From contig NZ_JAOVZO020000018.1 in the NCBI RefSeq assembly GCF_025717065.2, positions 1,116,001 through 1,180,000 on the forward strand: a DNA stretch of 64,000 nt. Reading direction: 5' to 3'. Below the pieces are notes generated by a model. That model saw only the letters and a list, made by a program, of their open reading frames with translations, made no database searches and was not told the DNA's origin. Positions 42,875 to 51,186 of this stretch are shown here, in pieces. The number at the start of each line of letters is the position of its first letter. The stretch's first letter is position 1. Position numbers and translations under genes: made by a program. Source of the stretch: Tahibacter soli. GTDB taxonomy: Bacteria > Pseudomonadota > Gammaproteobacteria > Xanthomonadales > Rhodanobacteraceae.

Positions 42875-43006
42875 CCCTCTCCCCCGACCGTGTCGGGGGA
42901 GAGGGTAGGGTGAGGGGGCGACGCCGGACTCTGCGTCGCGCTCGACGAAGTGCGACGCGTTTCCCCTCACCCCGGCCCTCCCCCCAAGCGAGCTAGGGGG
43001 AGAGGG
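42875..43006. repeat. Composite CCCTCTCCCC repeat pair after the FadL-type gene
   Basis: Two palindromes flank a conserved spacer. The first is a perfect 14-bp stem CCCTCTCCCCCGAC with its inverse, loop CGT (42875-42905). The second is CCCTCCCCCC...GGGGGAGAGGG around AAGCGAGCTA (42976-43006). The spacer carries CTCGACGAAGTGCGACGCG. The same composite lies at 57544-57684 after atuA. The first palindrome may serve as a terminator for the gene before it. Confidence 0.8.
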
Positions 43007-43047
43007 AGTGCGGCGTCGCACGAACGGTTACTTTTCAACGCCCGACC

Positions 43048-44124
43048 TCACACAGGCATGCAACTCTCGCGCACCACAAGCTCGACCGCCGCGATCGTAC
43101 GCTGCGGTTCCGGCGCCGTGCCCTCGACGCGCGCGAGCACGAGTTGCGCGGCCTGCCGGCCGCGTGCGCGCGGATCGGCTGCGATCGTCGTCAGCGGCGG
43201 CGCGGCGAGTATCGCCTCGGGAATGTCGTCGAAGCCGGTGACCGCGAAGTCGCGACCGGGATGCCGGCCGCGCCGCACGAGGCCGAGCATGAGGCCGAGC
43301 GCGACCGCGTCGTTGTAGCAGACCGCCGCGGTGGGCGCGGGTTCGCGCGCGAACAACAGGCCGGTGCGCGCGGCGGCGTCCATGCGTGTCGGCGCCGATT
43401 CGATCAGCCAGTCGTCGTCGACGGCGATGCCGACGTTGCGCAGCGCGTCGGCGTAGCCGGCGCGGCGTTCGCGGCACGAGCTCGAGTCGGCATGGCCGCC
43501 GAAGAACGCGATGCGCCGATGGCCGAGCGCGAGCAGGTGCTCGGTCGCCAGGTGCGCGCCGCGGCGATTGTCGAGGCCGAGAAAATCCCAGGGCGAGCCG
43601 GCGAGTTCGCGGTTGAACACGAGCACCGGCGTGCGCGGTCCGACGGCGCGCGCGAGCGCCGCGGCGTCGCTGCCTTCGGCCGGCGACAGGATGATCGCGG
43701 CCGGATCGTGCTCGATCAGCGAGCCGACCACCGCGAGCTGGCGCTCGGGCGATTCGCCCGTGCTGCCGAGCAGCGTCACGTAGCCGGCCGCGGCGAGCGC
43801 CTCGTCGACGCCGGCGGCGAACTCGGCGAAGAACGGGTTCGACAGGTCGTTGACGACGAGCGCGACGCTCGACGACACGCGCCGGCGCAGGTTCGCCGCC
43901 GCGCGGTTGTAGACGTAGCCGAGCCGCGCCATCTCCGCTTCGACGCGCGCGCGCGTGTCGACGTGCACGAGCGGACTGCCGCGCAGCACGAGCGAAACGG
44001 TCGCGCGCGAGACGCCGGCGGCGCGCGCGACGTCGTTGAGCGTCAGGCGGCCGGTGGAATTCTTGCGTAAGTTCAAAAGTAAAGTCCCGATGGCTGCGCG
44101 CCGCGCCCGATCGCGGCGGCGCAC
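43048..44124 (-). CDS. LacI-family transcriptional regulator
   Basis: A 358-residue regulator. The frame's first start is GTG 44124; a TTG at 44076 (LNLRKNSTGRLTL) is equally possible, giving 342 residues, so the N-terminus is unsettled. The LacI helix-turn-helix reads TLNDVARAAGVSRATVSLVL with the hinge at AAANLRRR, followed by a periplasmic-binding-like sugar domain (VALVVNDLSNPFFAEFAAGV ... VTGFDDIPEA). It diverges from the GH92 mannosidase gene. A LacI-type operator is visible 21 bases before that gene, so sugar-responsive repression of the mannosidase is likely. Confidence 0.9.
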   Translation of the reverse strand: MRRRDRARRAAIGTLLLNLRKNSTGRLTLNDVARAAGVSRATVSLVLRGSPLVHVDTRARVEAEMARLGYVYNRAAANLRRRVSSSVALVVNDLSNPFFAEFAAGVDEALAAAGYVTLLGSTGESPERQLAVVGSLIEHDPAAIILSPAEGSDAAALARAVGPRTPVLVFNRELAGSPWDFLGLDNRRGAHLATEHLLALGHRRIAFFGGHADSSSCRERRAGYADALRNVGIAVDDDWLIESAPTRMDAAARTGLLFAREPAPTAAVCYNDAVALGLMLGLVRRGRHPGRDFAVTGFDDIPEAILAAPPLTTIAADPRARGRQAAQLVLARVEGTAPEPQRTIAAVELVVRESCMPV

Positions 44125-44179
44125 GATGTTAGCGCAATGCGAAGGAAAACCGATGGGGCTTGCGGCGTTCGCGCCGGCG

Positions 44180-44197
44180 ATTTATAACGATCTAAAT
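44180..44197. promoter_or_regulatory. LacI-type operator upstream of the GH92 gene
   Basis: An 18-bp dyad has 5-base arms ATTTA and TAAAT around TAA-CG-ATC. LacI-family operators characteristically centre on CG, and this is the only AT-rich palindrome in the gap. It ends 20 bases before the GH92 ATG at 44218, in the promoter/leader position expected of a repressor site. Confidence 0.65.
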
Positions 44198-44217
44198 TCG
44201 TCGTAGCGAGTACGCAC

Positions 44218-46587
44218 ATGATCGCAGGCACTTTCCGCGCCGCGTCGCCGCGCGCGTTTTTCGGTTTCGTCGCCGGCTGCGCGCTGGCGTCGGTCGCCGG
44301 CGCGGTGGCGGCCGTCACGCCGGCGGAGCGCGGCGAGGCCGCGGTCGCGGCCGTCGATCCTTTCATCGGCACGGGCGGCGAGGGGCATACGTTTCCCGGC
44401 GCGGTCGTGCCGTTCGGCATGGTGCAGCTGTCGCCCGACACGCAGTTGAAAACCCGCAAGGAAGGCTACGGCTGGGCCGCCGGCTACCGTTACGACGATC
44501 GCACGATCTTCGGTTTTTCACATACGCATTTTTCCGGGACGGGGCACTCCGACCTCGGCGATTTCCTCGTCATGCCGACGACCGGCGACGTCAGGCTCGA
44601 ACCGGGCGACGCGGCCGTGCCGGGCAGCGGCTATCACTCGCGCTTCGATCACGCTACCGAGCAGGCGCAGCCGGGCTACTACGCGGTGACGCTCGACGAC
44701 TACGGCGTGCGCGCCGAACTCACGGCGAGCGCGCGCGTCGGCTGGCATCGCTACGCGTTTCCCGAGGGCAAGCCCGCGCACGTGACGCTCGATCTGCGGC
44801 CGAGCATGTACGACTATCCCGGCAAGGTGTCGTGGGCGCGACTGCGCGTGCGCGCGGACGGCACGATCACCGGCATGCGCGAAACGCGCGGCTGGGCGCC
44901 GGGCCGGCAGTTGTACTTCGCGCTGCGATTCTCGCAGCCGCTCGCCGGCCACGCGCTGCACAACACCGAGAAAGACGTGCCGTACAAGGGTTTCGCGCCG
45001 CCGGCCGCGAACGCGCCGGAACTGCGCGCGCAGATCGAAGGCCGCCAGCTCGTCGGCGTGTTCGACTTCGCGTCGAAGGGCGCGCCGCTCGTCGCGAAGC
45101 TCGCGATATCGCCGGTGGACGAGGATGGCGCGATCGCCAACCTCGACCGCGAGGCGCCGGGCTGGGATTTCGACGCGGTGCGCACGGCCGCGCGCGCGCA
45201 GTGGGCGCAGGCGCTCGGCGTGTTCGAAGTCGCGGCGCCCGACGCCACGCGCAAGGCGTTCTTCACCGCGCTGTACCACACGATGATGGGGCCGAGCCTG
45301 TTCATGGACGCCGACGGCCGCTACCGCGGCCCGGACAACGCCGTGCACGCGGCCGACGGTTTTACGAACTATTCCACGTTTTCACTGTGGGACACGTACC
45401 GCGCGCTGCACCCGCTCCTGACGCTGATCCAGCCGCCGCAGCGCACGAACGACTTCGTGCGCTCGCTGCTCGCGGCGCGCCGCCACAGCGCCTACGGCAT
45501 CCTGCCGGTGTGGGCGTTCCACGGCCTGGAAACGTGGTGCATGATCGGCTACCACGCGGTGCCGGTGATCGCCGACGCGTACATGAAGGGCATCCGCGAC
45601 TACCCGCTCGACGAGGCGCTGGCCGCGATGGTCGCGAGCGCGACGTACGCGCCGTACGGCGGTCTCGAAAGCTATATGAAGCTCGGCTACGTCGCGATCG
45701 ACCGCGAAGGCGAGGCGGCGTCCAAGACGCTCGAATACGCGTTCGACGACTGGACGATCGCGCAGGTCGCCCGCGACATGGGCAAGCGCGACGTCGCCAG
45801 GCGGTTCGACGAGCGCGCCGGCAACTGGCGCCACGCGTTCGACGCGAAGACGGGCTTCATGCGCGCGCGCAAGTCCGACGGCAGGTTCCGCGAACCGTTC
45901 GACCCGACCGCGAGCGGCTACGGCACCGACTACACCGAGGGCAACGCGTGGCAATACTCGTGGTACGTGCCGCACGACGTGCATGGCCTGATCAAGGCGC
46001 TCGGCGGCGACGGCAAGCTCGTGGCGAAGCTCGACGCGGTGTTCGACGCGAAGGTCGACCCGAAACTGTTCGAACACATGGAAGACATCACCGGCCTCAT
46101 CGGCTGGTACGCGCACGGCAACGAGCCGAGCCACCACGTGGCGTACCTGTACGACTACGCCGGCCAGCCGTGGCGCACGCAGGAGCGGCTCAAGCAGATC
46201 GTCGACAGCCAGTATCACGCGCGGCCCGACGGGCTCGCCGGCAACGACGATCTCGGCCAGATGTCGGCGTGGTACGCGTTCACGACGCTCGGCTTCTATC
46301 CGGTCGCGCCGGCGAGCAACGAATACGCGATCGGCCGGCCGTTCGTCGAGCGCGCGACCTTGCACCTGCCGAACGGCAAGACGTTCACGGTGCGCGCATC
46401 GCCGCTCGACGACGCGCATCCCTACGTCGGATCGGTGACGTTGAACGGCAAGCCGCTGGCGACCAGCGCGCTGCGCCACGAGGACATCGTCGCCGGCGGC
46501 GAACTCGCGTTCACGATGCAAGCGCAGCCGAACAAGGCGTGGGCGACGTCGCGCGACGCGCGGCCAGGGCGCCGGATCGGGCTGTGA
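44218..46587 (+). CDS. GH92 family alpha-mannosidase, exported
   Basis: A 789-residue glycoside hydrolase with an N-terminal export signal (FFGFVAGCALASVAGAVAAV). Family 92 landmarks are present: VDPFIGTGGEGHTFPGAVVP and PFGMVQLSPDT at the start of the N-domain, GFSHTHFSGTG, the catalytic-domain segments YTEGNAWQYSWYVPHD and DDLGQMSAWYAFTTLGFYPV, and a C-terminal sandwich. GH92 enzymes are Ca-dependent exo-alpha-mannosidases, usually alpha-1,2, that trim N-glycans or mannans. It probably acts in the periplasm or at the outer membrane, under control of the divergent LacI regulator. No transport gene follows within the operon. Confidence 0.92.
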   Translation: MIAGTFRAASPRAFFGFVAGCALASVAGAVAAVTPAERGEAAVAAVDPFIGTGGEGHTFPGAVVPFGMVQLSPDTQLKTRKEGYGWAAGYRYDDRTIFGFSHTHFSGTGHSDLGDFLVMPTTGDVRLEPGDAAVPGSGYHSRFDHATEQAQPGYYAVTLDDYGVRAELTASARVGWHRYAFPEGKPAHVTLDLRPSMYDYPGKVSWARLRVRADGTITGMRETRGWAPGRQLYFALRFSQPLAGHALHNTEKDVPYKGFAPPAANAPELRAQIEGRQLVGVFDFASKGAPLVAKLAISPVDEDGAIANLDREAPGWDFDAVRTAARAQWAQALGVFEVAAPDATRKAFFTALYHTMMGPSLFMDADGRYRGPDNAVHAADGFTNYSTFSLWDTYRALHPLLTLIQPPQRTNDFVRSLLAARRHSAYGILPVWAFHGLETWCMIGYHAVPVIADAYMKGIRDYPLDEALAAMVASATYAPYGGLESYMKLGYVAIDREGEAASKTLEYAFDDWTIAQVARDMGKRDVARRFDERAGNWRHAFDAKTGFMRARKSDGRFREPFDPTASGYGTDYTEGNAWQYSWYVPHDVHGLIKALGGDGKLVAKLDAVFDAKVDPKLFEHMEDITGLIGWYAHGNEPSHHVAYLYDYAGQPWRTQERLKQIVDSQYHARPDGLAGNDDLGQMSAWYAFTTLGFYPVAPASNEYAIGRPFVERATLHLPNGKTFTVRASPLDDAHPYVGSVTLNGKPLATSALRHEDIVAGGELAFTMQAQPNKAWATSRDARPGRRIGL

Positions 46588-47114
46588 CCCTCGCGGCGGA
46601 CTCTGCGCTGACGAACCGGAACGGGTCGTCGCCCGGCTTGATGCCTGACGCAAGTTATATTTTTCCATTTTAGTATCCGGCGCGCTGCCGCCTTGCGCGC
46701 CCGGTGTCGCGCGCGCGAAAAGATATAAATGGAATATGCATGAGATCGGCGGGCGCGGAGCGGCGCCGAAAAGAAAGCCGCCTGGGTAGGGCAGGCGGCT
46801 TGTAAGCCGGCCGACCGACGTTGGAGGACGGGGGCGGGCGGCGCGCAGATTACGCGGCGCGTGTTGCAGTTCGACGACGGCCGCGCGACAGGCGCGTGAG
46901 GCCGCGCGGCGTACGCGCCGCTGCGTCCGGCGGCGGACCGCAACAACGCCGCGCGATTTGTGGCGGTCGCATGACGGCCGATTTCGAGTCGTCGCAAAGG
47001 TCTCGGCGGGTACGCAAAGTGTCCGCGTCGTGCGGCGGTCGCCCGACTGCAATAATTCGGTAACCCCACGGCAATACGCTTCGCGCGATTTTTGTCTGCC
47101 CAAGGGGCCACGCA
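46588..47114. other. 527-base gap with leftward terminator and possible ncRNA
   Basis: No protein gene is supported. The left third is AT-rich, with ATATTTTTCCATTTTA near 46658-46674 and its rough inverse AAATGGAATAT near 46727-46738. A strong hairpin at 46776-46800 has its T-run on the left side, so it would end leftward transcripts. The flanking genes are both rightward. The right part, up to the porin start, is GC-rich with CCGGCC/GGCCGG elements. Confidence 0.5.
46768..46800 (-). terminator. Intrinsic terminator on the minus strand
   Basis: AGCCGCCTG (46776-46784) and CAGGCGGCT (46792-46800) form a perfect 9-bp stem with a 7-base loop. On the minus strand it is followed by TTTCTTTT. On the plus strand no T-run follows. 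It is not downstream of any minus-strand gene I can support, which is why it is noted as odd. Confidence 0.7.
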
Positions 47115-48290
47115 ATGAAAACGCAGGTACGCAGCATCCTTGCTCTCGCCGTCGCGGCGGCCATCGCGCCGGCGGCGCACGCCGAGATCGCGATCGACGT
47201 CATCAACGGCAGCGAAATCAGCCTCGAAGGGCTGATGCAGGCTGACGGCAACTGGTATCACAACGACCGCGCCGACCTGAACGCCGCGAGCCCGCCGGGC
47301 CGCGACGGCGCCGACACCGAATTCGACATGCGCCGCTCGGAAGTGATCCTGAAGGGCAAGGGCGGCCGCTTCGACTGGACGCTCGGCTTCGACGGCAAGG
47401 CCAACAAGTGGCTCGACGCGAACATCAAGTGGAAGCTCGGCACGAACTACGTGATGGCCGGCCAGTACAAGCAGCCGAACAGCCTGGAAGAGCTGACCAG
47501 CACGCGCCACAACGATTTCATCTCCAAGGCGATGGTGACGAACCTGTTCGGCGTCGCGCGCCGCACCGGCGTCGCCTACGGCGACGACAAGACCAACTGG
47601 GGCTACAACATCAGCTACTTCGGCCGCGAGCTGACCCGCAATCTCGCGCAGGGTCCGGGTTTCGGCGGTCGCGTGTACTGGGCGCCGGTGCTGCAGCCGG
47701 GCAACGTGTTCCACCTCGGTCTTTCCGCGGTCGACTTCGACGCCGACCAGGTCGGCGCGCCGGACAGCTCGCGCCTGCGCGTGCGTCCCGACGCCGACCT
47801 CGCCACGACGCGCCTCATCGACACCGGCAACATCGCGAACGCCGACCGTCAGCGCACCTTCGGCGTCGAAGCGGCGTGGATCGGCGGACCGTTCAAGGTG
47901 CAGAGCGAATACATGCGCTCGCGCGTGAGCCGCACCACGAGCGCGCCGGACTTCACCGGCGACAGCTGGTACGTCTACGGCGTGTGGAACCTGACCGGCG
48001 AAACCTGGGGCTACAAGGCCGGCCTGCCGACGACGAACCTGCCGGACGAACCGTCGTCGGGCATGTGGCAGCTCGGCGTGCGCTACGACGCGACCGATCT
48101 CAACGACGGCGTGATCAAGGGCGGCGAAGAAAAGAACGTGACGCTCGGCGTGAACTGGTACTACCGCTCGAACTTCAAGTTCATGCTGAACTACGTGAAG
48201 ATCAACAGCGACAAGTACCTCGCGAGCGCCGGCCGCGAAGTCAGCGACGATCCGAGCATCGTCGAGGCGCGCGCGCAGTTCTACTGGTAA
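47115..48290 (+). CDS. OprO/OprP-type porin
   Basis: A 391-residue outer-membrane protein from ATG 47115 with AAGGGG upstream and a signal peptide (SILALAVAAAIAPAAHA). Features of phosphate-selective-porin-like proteins: FDMRRSEVILKGKGGRFDW, GQYKQPNSLEELTSTRHNDF, ISYFGRELTRNL, and repeated amphipathic strands to a terminal Trp (ARAQFYW). OprP-family trimers pass phosphate, polyphosphate or other anions. I looked for a Pho box and found none, so regulation by phosphate is unsupported. A strong terminator follows at 48315. Confidence 0.88.
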   Translation: MKTQVRSILALAVAAAIAPAAHAEIAIDVINGSEISLEGLMQADGNWYHNDRADLNAASPPGRDGADTEFDMRRSEVILKGKGGRFDWTLGFDGKANKWLDANIKWKLGTNYVMAGQYKQPNSLEELTSTRHNDFISKAMVTNLFGVARRTGVAYGDDKTNWGYNISYFGRELTRNLAQGPGFGGRVYWAPVLQPGNVFHLGLSAVDFDADQVGAPDSSRLRVRPDADLATTRLIDTGNIANADRQRTFGVEAAWIGGPFKVQSEYMRSRVSRTTSAPDFTGDSWYVYGVWNLTGETWGYKAGLPTTNLPDEPSSGMWQLGVRYDATDLNDGVIKGGEEKNVTLGVNWYYRSNFKFMLNYVKINSDKYLASAGREVSDDPSIVEARAQFYW

Positions 48291-48314
48291 GCGACGGACG
48301 CAGGGACTGCGACC

Positions 48315-48341
48315 AAAAGGCCGGGGCGACCCGGCCTTTTT
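48315..48341 (+). terminator. Intrinsic terminator of the porin gene
   Basis: AAAAGGCCGGG (48315-48325) pairs perfectly with CCCGGCCTTTT (48330-48340) across a GCGA loop, followed by a T and, on the other strand, an equal run. It is 25 bases past the porin stop and is bidirectional by symmetry. Confidence 0.9.
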
Positions 48342-48450
48342 CATGAGACCTGAAGCCGGGGCCGATCCCGATTTTTCCGGGGTCGCAGGAATCGGAGTGC
48401 CGTGCGAGCCCGCCCGCGCGATGCTGGCGCCGTCTTCAACGGAGCCGATC

Positions 48451-49341
48451 ATGCATACCGATATCCGACACGCGCCCGGCGAATACGTCGACGTCAACGG
48501 CACGCGCCTGTGGGTCGAGCGCGAAGGCGCCGGCGATCCGCTGGTGCTGCTCGCCGGCGGCCCGGCGAATTCGCACGTGACGTTTCATCCGGTCTTCTCG
48601 CAACTCGCCGATGCCTGCGAGGTCGTCTACTACGACTATCGCGGTCGCGGACGCAGCGACAAGCCCGACGATCCGCGCGCGATCACGTTCGACGGCGACG
48701 TCGCCGATCTCGAAGGCCTGCGCCGCGCGCTCGGCTTCGAACGCATGCACCTGTACGGATTCTCGTACGGCGGGCTCGTCGCGCAGGCCTACGCGCTCGC
48801 GCATCCCGGGCGCGTGTCGCGGCTCGTGCTCGCCAATACGCTGTACAGCGCGTCGATGTGGCAGGCCAATCACGACAACATCAACGCCGAACTCCAACGC
48901 CAGTTTCCCGAAGTGTGGGAGCGCATTCTCGCGCTGCGGGCGCAGGGGCATCGCTCGTCGAGTCCCGACATGCAGGCGCTGTTCGCCGTGCACGGGCCGC
49001 TGACGCGCTGGTACGACGCGAGCCGCGCCGCGACGCTGCCGACCGAGCCCGGGTCGCCGGACAAGACGCTGTACTTCGCGTTCGTCGGCGACGACATCGA
49101 TTTCGAACCCGGCGGCGAAGTGGCGAAACTGCCGGATTTCCGGCCGCGCCTGGCGGAGCTTGCGATGCCCGTGCTGATTCTCGCCGGCCGCTACGATCGC
49201 GCGCTGTATCCGAAGCTGCAGCTCGATTTCAAACGATACTGCCCGCAGGCGCGCTTCGTGATGCTCGAAAAGAGCGGCACGTTCGGCCACTTCGAGGAGC
49301 CCGAAACGGTGATGCCGCTGTTGCGCGAGTTTCTCGCGTAG
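48451..49341 (+). CDS. Alpha/beta-fold hydrolase (proline-iminopeptidase-like)
   Basis: A 296-residue hydrolase from ATG 48451 (MHTDIRHAPGEYVDVNGTRL, with CGGAG upstream); an in-frame ATG at 48343 is unlikely. It has the oxyanion segment LAGGPANSH, nucleophile elbow GFSYGG, acid Asp in AGRYDRALYP and catalytic His in FGHFEEPE. There is no signal peptide. Substrates in this family range from peptides to esters and epoxides, so the specificity is open. It is flanked by the terminator after the porin and, 58 bases later, by the RegB/RegA genes. Confidence 0.85.
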   Translation: MHTDIRHAPGEYVDVNGTRLWVEREGAGDPLVLLAGGPANSHVTFHPVFSQLADACEVVYYDYRGRGRSDKPDDPRAITFDGDVADLEGLRRALGFERMHLYGFSYGGLVAQAYALAHPGRVSRLVLANTLYSASMWQANHDNINAELQRQFPEVWERILALRAQGHRSSSPDMQALFAVHGPLTRWYDASRAATLPTEPGSPDKTLYFAFVGDDIDFEPGGEVAKLPDFRPRLAELAMPVLILAGRYDRALYPKLQLDFKRYCPQARFVMLEKSGTFGHFEEPETVMPLLREFLA

Positions 49342-49399
49342 CGGCGCTGCGACCGCGCGTCGCACGACGCCGGCGCCGCGTCGTGAGTAAAGTAGCGCC

Positions 49400-50638
49400 A
49401 TGACCGACCTTTCTTCAGGCCTGTTGCGCACGCTCGCGGTGCTGCGCTGGTGGGCCGTCGCCGGCCAGGCGCTGACGGTGGCGCTCGTCGTGCACGCTTG
49501 GGGCCTGCCGCTCGCCGCCGCGCCCTTGTGGGGCGGCATCGCCGCGCTCGCGGCGTTCAATGCGTGGGCGTCGTACCGCGCGGCGACGAGCGTCGCGGCG
49601 AGCCATGGCGAAGTGCTCGCGCACGTCGCGGTCGACGTCGTCGTGCTCGCCTGGATGATCGGCTGGAGCGGCGGCGCGATGAATCCGTTCGCCTCGCTGT
49701 TTCTGCTGCCGATCGCGTTCGCCGCGGTCGCGCTGCCGCCGCGCCGGGTCGGCGCGACCGTCGCGCTGTGCGGGGCCGGCTACGCGCTGTCGGCCGCGTT
49801 CGGCGTGCCGCTGCCGCACGCGCACGGCCTGCTCGGCGATTCGCTCGACCTGCACCTGTGGGGCATGGCCGTGACGTTCGTGCTGTCGGCCGCGGTCGTG
49901 GTGTACTTTTTGACGCGCCTCGCCGCCGCGCTGCGGCAGCGCGAGCGCGAGCTGGCGCGCCTGCGCGAGCAGTTCGCGCGCAACGAGGGCATCGTCGCGC
50001 TCGCGACGCACGCGGCGTCGGTGGCGCACGAGCTGAACACGCCGCTCGGCAGCCTCACGCTGATGCTCGAGGACCAGCTCGCCGACGCGCCGCCCGGCAG
50101 CGCGCAGCGCGACGACGTGCTGCTGATGGCAACGCTCGTCAACGCGTGCCGCGACCGCGTGCGCGAGCTGGCGGCGCCGGCGGACCTCGCGACCGACGCG
50201 CGTCCGCTGGCCGAGCGGCTCGACACGATCGTCGAGCGCTGGCGGCTGCTGCGGCCGGCCGTGCGGCTCAATCGCAGCGGCGTCGTCGCCGACGGCGCGG
50301 TCGAACTCGACGCGGGTTTCGGCCACCTCCTGCAGGCGCTGCTCAACAACGCCGCGGACGCGAGCGCGAGCGCGGCGTCGATGCAGGTCGACCTGCACCT
50401 GGAAAGCGCCGGCTCGCAGCTCACCGGCGCGGTGCGCGACTACGGGCCGGGCTTCGAGACGGCCGAACCGCTCCTGCCCGGCACGCTGTTTCGCACGACC
50501 AAGCCCGACGGCCTCGGCGTCGGTCTAGCGCTGTCGCACGCGACGATCGAACGCCTGGGCGGCGAGCTGTCGATGGAGGCGGCCGACGGCGGCGGCGTCG
50601 TCGTGCGTTTTCGCCTGCCGCTGAAGGAAGACGCATGA
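49400..50638 (+). CDS. regB: RegB/PrrB/ActS-type redox sensor histidine kinase
   Basis: A 412-residue membrane kinase with six hydrophobic segments (residues of about 13-175). The RegB ubiquinone-site motif GGAMNPF is at 91-97, inside GWSGGAMNPFASLFLLP. The H-box has His210 in AHELNTPLG, and a cysteine lies at 250 (LVNACRDRVREL), 40 residues later. In Rhodobacter RegB the His225/Cys265 pair has the same spacing, and that cysteine is the redox switch. The ATP domain (LLNNAADASA, DYGPGF, GLGVGLALSHATIERLGG) closes the chain. It senses quinone pool or redox state. It overlaps the regA-type gene (ATGA). Confidence 0.93.
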   Translation: MTDLSSGLLRTLAVLRWWAVAGQALTVALVVHAWGLPLAAAPLWGGIAALAAFNAWASYRAATSVAASHGEVLAHVAVDVVVLAWMIGWSGGAMNPFASLFLLPIAFAAVALPPRRVGATVALCGAGYALSAAFGVPLPHAHGLLGDSLDLHLWGMAVTFVLSAAVVVYFLTRLAAALRQRERELARLREQFARNEGIVALATHAASVAHELNTPLGSLTLMLEDQLADAPPGSAQRDDVLLMATLVNACRDRVRELAAPADLATDARPLAERLDTIVERWRLLRPAVRLNRSGVVADGAVELDAGFGHLLQALLNNAADASASAASMQVDLHLESAGSQLTGAVRDYGPGFETAEPLLPGTLFRTTKPDGLGVGLALSHATIERLGGELSMEAADGGGVVVRFRLPLKEDA

Positions 50639-51174
50639 ACGGACTTTTGATCGACGACGACGAGGTCTACGCGCGCGTGCTCCAGCGATCGCTCGAGCGG
50701 CGCGGCCTCGCGCTGCGCGTGGCGCACAACGCGCACGACGCGCTCGACCTCGCGCAGGCGTCGCCGCCGGATTTCGCGTTGGTCGATCTGAAGCTCGGCG
50801 GCGAATCGGGCCTGAACCTGATCGCGCCGCTGCGCGCGCTGCGCGCCGACATGCGCATCATCCTCGTGACCGGCTACGCGAGCGTCGCGACCGCGGTCGA
50901 GGCGATCAAGCGCGGCGCCGACAACTACCTGCCGAAACCGGTCACCGCGGCGGCGCTGCTGCGCGCGCTGCATGACGAGGCCCCGCTCGAGGAAGCCGAG
51001 ACGATGACGCCGCTCTCCCGCCTGGAATGGGAGCACATCCAGCAGGCGATGCAGGCGTGCGACGGCAACGTGTCGGCCGCCGCGCGCCTGCTCGGCATGC
51101 ATCGCCGCTCGCTGCAGCGCAAGCTCGCCAAGCGCCCGGGGCCCGAGCGCCGGCTCGGCGAAGCCGACGCCTGA
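50635..51174 (+). CDS. regA: RegA/PrrA/ActR-type response regulator
   Basis: A 179-residue regulator. The receiver has an acidic pocket at LIDDDEVY, phosphoacceptor Asp51 (FALVDLKLGGESG), Thr in LVTGYAS and Lys in YLPKPV. A proline-poor linker leads to a Fis-type helix-turn-helix at the C-terminus (EWEHIQQAMQACDGNVSAAA, then RLLGMHRRSLQRKL). This short receiver + Fis layout, with no sigma54 domain, is the RegA family pattern. It is co-translated with the sensor through ATGA. Expected targets are respiratory and redox-related genes, none of which is in the window. Confidence 0.93.
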   Translation: MNGLLIDDDEVYARVLQRSLERRGLALRVAHNAHDALDLAQASPPDFALVDLKLGGESGLNLIAPLRALRADMRIILVTGYASVATAVEAIKRGADNYLPKPVTAAALLRALHDEAPLEEAETMTPLSRLEWEHIQQAMQACDGNVSAAARLLGMHRRSLQRKLAKRPGPERRLGEADA

Positions 51175-51186
51175 CCCCGGCGGTTC

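Noticed and set aside
46821-47063. 80-codon rightward frame in the gap before the porin
   Set aside because: Arg/Gly-rich, no ribosome site, no plausible fold.
47000-47114. Pho box upstream of the OprP-type porin
   Set aside because: No CTGTCAT-type direct repeats are visible in the 115 bases before the start.
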